A stretch of DNA of 64,000 bases from Dactylococcopsis salina PCC 8305 (GTDB taxonomy: Bacteria > Cyanobacteriota > Cyanobacteriia > Cyanobacteriales > Rubidibacteraceae). The notes below the pieces were generated by a model. The model saw nothing but the letters and a program-made list of their open reading frames with translations, did not search any database and was not told the origin of the DNA. Of the stretch, positions 60,913 through 64,000 are shown one piece after another (within the stretch, counting starts at the first letter, position 1; each line of letters begins with the position of its first letter). Made by a program: the position numbers and the translations under genes. The stretch lies in the NCBI RefSeq assembly GCF_000317615.1, contig NC_019780.1, positions 2,687,840 to 2,751,839 of the forward strand, written 5' to 3'.

Positions 60913-62137
60913 CTTCGGTACTCTCAGAAGAATCCGAAGACTCTTCCATCGGGGAATGCCCAAACTTGACCTTACGACCAAGTTTAGGACTTCTATCCCC
61001 TCCTACCGCAGCCGTCCCCGTTCCAGAGACGGTAAGCATTCTGATTCCCTCTGCTCTTATGTTTGCACTTGCATTTTCGTCACGATCATGGTGAGTGCCA
61101 CATTTCGGACAAGTCCATTCTCTAACACTCAAGTCTAGACTTTCCATTTCATAATGACAATTAGAGCAAAGTTTAGAGCTAGGAAACCATCTATCAATTT
61201 CGACTAAAACCCCACCTTTTTCTTTGAGTTTATAGTCCAAAAAGTTGACAAACATTCCCCAACCGACATCAGAAATTGCTTTTGCTAGTTTGTGGTTACG
61301 AACCATACCCTTGATGTTCAAATTCTCCACTACGACTACCTGATTATTATCCACAATTGTTCGGGATATCTTATGGAGGTAGTCTTGGCGGGTATTGCTA
61401 ACTCGTTCGTGTACCTTAGCGACTAGCTTTCTCGCTTTTTCTCTTGATTGAGAACCTTTTTGTTTACGTGCTAACTTTTTCTGTTTACGCTTGAGATTTT
61501 TCTCATGTTTAGAGAGGTGCTTAGGGTTAGGAAATTTAGAACATTTCTCACCATCGTTAACAATAGCAAAATCCTTGATTCCTAAATCAATTCCCGCCAC
61601 CTTACCTTCTGTAACTGGCGTTGGTTCTTCCTGTTGAGTCTCAAACAATAAAGAAGCGTAATACTTCCCAGTAGGGGTTCGACTAATGGTGACTGTCTTT
61701 AACTCCCCATCCTCAAAAAGTCGATGGATTTTTGCTTTGACCAGCCCTTTCATCTTGGGTAGTTTTAAGGCTTGATTATCGACTATCTTGACACTTTGGG
61801 GAAATTGGCAAGACTGTCTTTGATGAAAACTTTTGAATCTCGGATACCTTGCACGCCCCTCAAAAAAGTTCTTATAAGCCTTAGTCAGATTTAAGGTGGT
61901 GGCTTGTAAGACTTGAGAAGGACAGTCTTTGAGAAAAGCGGTTTCTTCCTGACTTTTTAAGTTGGGAAGATAAGCATTAAGAGTCGTTCGCCCTAACCCC
62001 TTTCCTGTATCTTTATAATGCTGTTTGCATAGAGCTAGAGCATAATTCCACCAATATCTAGCACATCCCATTACTTGATTGAGTTGGGACTGCTGAGATT
62101 GAGTTGGATATAGCCGTACCTTGATTGCTCTACGCAT
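60890..62137 (-). CDS. tnpB: TnpB RNA-guided nuclease (IS200/IS605 family), no TnpA
   Basis: The 415-aa protein has an N-terminal helix-turn-helix region (YPTQSQQSQLNQVMGCARYWWNYAL), RuvC catalytic Asp174 in AGIDLGIKDF, Glu261 in VVVENLNIKG, a zinc finger C314-x2-C317...C333-x2-C336, and the third acidic motif HHDRDENASANI (341-343). All active residues are present. No tnpA lies nearby, so it depends on a trans-acting transposase or is a domesticated single-gene element. Its 3' end lies 23 bp from the end of the GET3-like gene. Confidence 0.93.
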   Translation of the reverse strand: MRRAIKVRLYPTQSQQSQLNQVMGCARYWWNYALALCKQHYKDTGKGLGRTTLNAYLPNLKSQEETAFLKDCPSQVLQATTLNLTKAYKNFFEGRARYPRFKSFHQRQSCQFPQSVKIVDNQALKLPKMKGLVKAKIHRLFEDGELKTVTISRTPTGKYYASLLFETQQEEPTPVTEGKVAGIDLGIKDFAIVNDGEKCSKFPNPKHLSKHEKNLKRKQKKLARKQKGSQSREKARKLVAKVHERVSNTRQDYLHKISRTIVDNNQVVVVENLNIKGMVRNHKLAKAISDVGWGMFVNFLDYKLKEKGGVLVEIDRWFPSSKLCSNCHYEMESLDLSVREWTCPKCGTHHDRDENASANIRAEGIRMLTVSGTGTAAVGGDRSPKLGRKVKFGHSPMEESSDSSESTEAPLTASA

Positions 62138-62199
62138 GACAGAAAATAACGTAAACTCTATTTATGATAGAATACGCTCCGCAATTTGTCAATCTCAAG

Positions 62200-62315
62200 G
62201 TATCGAACCTCTCGATTGACCCGCCTTTCATGAGGGGCTGTGGTCGGAATCGCATTCCGACCTTTATAAGCCCCGTCCCCACCCAACTCTTACGAGTGTG
62301 GATGGGGACTTCTCG
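62200..62315. repeat. Hairpins upstream of tnpB (probable other transposon end)
   Basis: GGTCGGAAT-CGC-ATTCCGACC (62242-62262) is a perfect 9-bp stem, and GTCCCCA (62275-62281) pairs with TGGGGAC (62303-62309) with an inner ACTC/GAGT stem. These match the multiple subterminal hairpins expected at an IS605-type end. Confidence 0.65.
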
Positions 62316-62317
62316 GC

Positions 62318-62405
62318 GGTCTTGTTAAATAATCCCCCCAAACCCCCCGCGAGTTCGGGGGGCTTAAGAGAGGGTAGGTTGGGTGAAGGGTAACGTAACC
62401 CAACA
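62318..62405. repeat. Dispersed G/C hairpin and GTTGGGT repeat before pheS end
   Basis: CCCCCCGCGAGTTCGGGGGG hairpin (about 62344-62363) with CTTAAG tail as in the 44581 element, followed by GTAGGTTGGGTG ... AACGTAACCCAAC palindrome (about 62375-62404). Confidence 0.8.
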
Positions 62406-62413
62406 ACCTTTTT

Positions 62414-63421
62414 TTAAATAAACTGTCGCAAGAAACGTAAATCGCTGTTATACAACCGCCGAATATCATCCATCTGGTGTAATACCATTGCGAAACGTTC
62501 TACACCTAACCCGGCGGCAAATCCTGTGTAACGTTCAGGATCATAACCCACTGCTTTTAAAACATTGGGGTCAACCATCCCACAGCCTAACACTTCTAAC
62601 CATTTTCCCTGCCACTGCACATCGACTTCTGCGGAAGGTTCAGTGAAGGGGAAATAACTCGCCCGAAAGCGCACCTGTAGATCGTCCCCAAACATCTGTC
62701 GTAAAAATTCTTTGATTGTTCCCCGTAGGTCAGTGAATCTTAATCCCTCTTCCACTGCTAATAATTCTAGTTGATGGAAAACGGCGGAATGAGTAGCATC
62801 TACTGTGTCTCGTCGATAAACTCGTCCTGGTGCGATTACCCGCAACGGTGGCTCGTGTTGTTCCATGTAACGGATTTGTACTGATGACGTATGAGTGCGT
62901 AATAAGTTCCCATCGGGAAGATAGAAAGTGTCCTGCATATCTCGCGCTGGGTGATCTTGAGGGGTGTTCAGCGCTTCAAAGTTATAGTAGTCGGTTTCGA
63001 CTTCGTATCCCTCAGCGACGGTGTAGCCTAAGCCAACGAAAATATCCAGCATTTTGTCAATCATACCGTTGAGAGGATGCACTTGTCCAAGAGAACGCAT
63101 CACCCCAGGCATTGTGACATCTAGGGTTTCTGAGGCGAGTTTGGCTTCTAGTTGTGATTTTTGTAGGTTTTCTTGCCTTTGCTCGATCGCGCCTTGAATC
63201 GCTTCTTTAACCTCATTTGCCAGTGATCCAATGCGAGGACGTTCTTCTGCTGAAAGTTTCCCCATCCCTCGTAACACTTGGGAGAGTTGTCCTTTTTTAC
63301 CCAGATATTGCACTCGCAACTGTTCAAGGGTCTCTAAATCACTTGTTTGCGCGATCGCGCTCAGAGCGTTGGTTTTTAAATCACTGAGTTGAGTTTCTAA
63401 ATCGAGGGAAGAAGAAGTCAT
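62414..63421 (-). CDS. pheS: Phenylalanyl-tRNA synthetase alpha subunit
   Basis: The 335-aa protein has an N-terminal coiled coil (about 1-90), then class II motifs: [105 protein letters not shown]. It is complete and of normal length. The beta subunit gene is not in the window. Confidence 0.95.
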   Translation of the reverse strand: MTSSSLDLETQLSDLKTNALSAIAQTSDLETLEQLRVQYLGKKGQLSQVLRGMGKLSAEERPRIGSLANEVKEAIQGAIEQRQENLQKSQLEAKLASETLDVTMPGVMRSLGQVHPLNGMIDKMLDIFVGLGYTVAEGYEVETDYYNFEALNTPQDHPARDMQDTFYLPDGNLLRTHTSSVQIRYMEQHEPPLRVIAPGRVYRRDTVDATHSAVFHQLELLAVEEGLRFTDLRGTIKEFLRQMFGDDLQVRFRASYFPFTEPSAEVDVQWQGKWLEVLGCGMVDPNVLKAVGYDPERYTGFAAGLGVERFAMVLHQMDDIRRLYNSDLRFLRQFI

Positions 63422-63603
63422 GCTGGAATTAATCTAACTGGCACTGTTGGTTTATATCAGTTTAGCAAGGTCTGGGTCAAGTTGTAACATAAAGTCAAGT
63501 AGTAGGGTGGGCAAGGCAAACCCTACAAGTAACATCTACTTTTTAAATTGGTATAACAATTAAAATCCCATTTTTTAACAAACAAAAAAGGAGGGAAATA
63601 AAG

Positions 63604-64000
63604 ATGACATCTACTTTTTCCGCAAGAGAAATTAATTTACGTTATCTAATTGATCAGTTTAGCTTACAACGAATTAATGATCCTAATTTTTTCTCAGAAT
63701 GGCAAATCAATCTTCCCTCATTAACCTCTCTAGAAAAACAAGAACTTGATCGAATTCAATCTGGCTACTTTAACCTCCTAGATAATCCTCCTTTATTGGA
63801 AAACGTCGTTAAACTAACAATTATTAGTCCCCTTCTCTTTATTGGAGGATTTTACTTACAACCTTACTCCATAAAAGCAGAAAAATCAATTTCTATCGCG
63901 AAAGAATCGGAAGGTGTTCTCATTGAAGGAAGGCTTGACATCTTAATCTTAAAACCTCAAATTTGGGCAATGATTATTGAATCGAAACAACTGTCTTTTT
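63604..64000 (+). CDS. Nuclease-like protein, PD-(D/E)XK type (3' end outside window)
   Basis: AGGAGG lies 11 nt before ATG. 132 codons are visible: MTSTFSAREINLRYLIDQFSLQRI ... SIAKESEGVLIEGRLDILILKPQIWAMIIESKQLSF. The EGRLDILI ... IIESK spacing fits a PD-(D/E)XK nuclease core (Asp, Glu, Lys), as in the restriction-endonuclease-like proteins common in cyanobacteria. No partner methylase is visible before the window ends. Confidence 0.6.
   Translation, partial: MTSTFSAREINLRYLIDQFSLQRINDPNFFSEWQINLPSLTSLEKQELDRIQSGYFNLLDNPPLLENVVKLTIISPLLFIGGFYLQPYSIKAEKSISIAKESEGVLIEGRLDILILKPQIWAMIIESKQLSF

Overview
The window comes from a cyanobacterium. The HIP1 octamer GCGATCGC is scattered throughout. 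There is a photosystem II psb30 gene, a dnaX with an intein at the site used by cyanobacterial DnaX inteins, and several cyanobacterial families (Uma2, DUF2358, SLH porin, DUF1636). The acidic, Asn/Asp-rich giant surface proteins and the dense G/C-hairpin repeats would suit a halotolerant unicellular form of the Halothece/Dactylococcopsis type; that placement is an inference.

Region 1 (1-19.6 kb) holds the C-terminal 4,900-odd residues of a giant secreted or surface protein whose start lies outside the window, then a 22-copy 29-bp hairpin array, a 4-copy 39-bp array, and a 1,283-aa surface protein with three tandem modules and an RTX-like tail. Region 2 (19.7-23.6 kb) is housekeeping: dnaX split by a 142-aa mini-intein, a 43-aa psb30, and pyrC.

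Region 3 (24.2-47 kb) is the main point of interest: a zinc-starvation island. Six near-identical 17-bp palindromes of the form ATGATAATsATTATCAT (Zur boxes) lie before a degenerate COG0523 GTPase plus two metallophosphoesterase-like proteins, folE (probably with hisI, an 84-aa Cys/His protein and a DUF1636 protein), a second threonyl-tRNA synthetase, znuA-znuC-znuB, a canonical CobW/COG0523 GTPase with a WD40 partner, and an SLH-domain porin. The znuA box also faces an FAD oxidoreductase gene. Much of the island is decaying: thrS2 carries a 2-bp frameshift, the FAD gene is cut by an ISAs1-type element and three frameshifts, a Crp-like regulator is split by a 44-bp hairpin repeat, a FecCD permease and a second folE survive only as fragments, and one hicA lacks a start codon. 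HicAB and RelBE-like modules, Uma2 genes and an SsuABC-type transporter are interspersed.

Region 4 (47-64 kb) has a tandem Uma2 duplication, an NAD operon (pncB-nadD-nrtR-nadE), tlyA with a sugar-type permease and an M48 protease, a probable small RNA with its own promoter and terminator, aroE, a YrhK-domain membrane protein, DUF2358, a GET3/ArsA-like ATPase, a lone TnpB element, pheS and the start of a nuclease-like gene. Several families of short palindromic or MITE-like repeats recur across the window, and two of them have entered genes.
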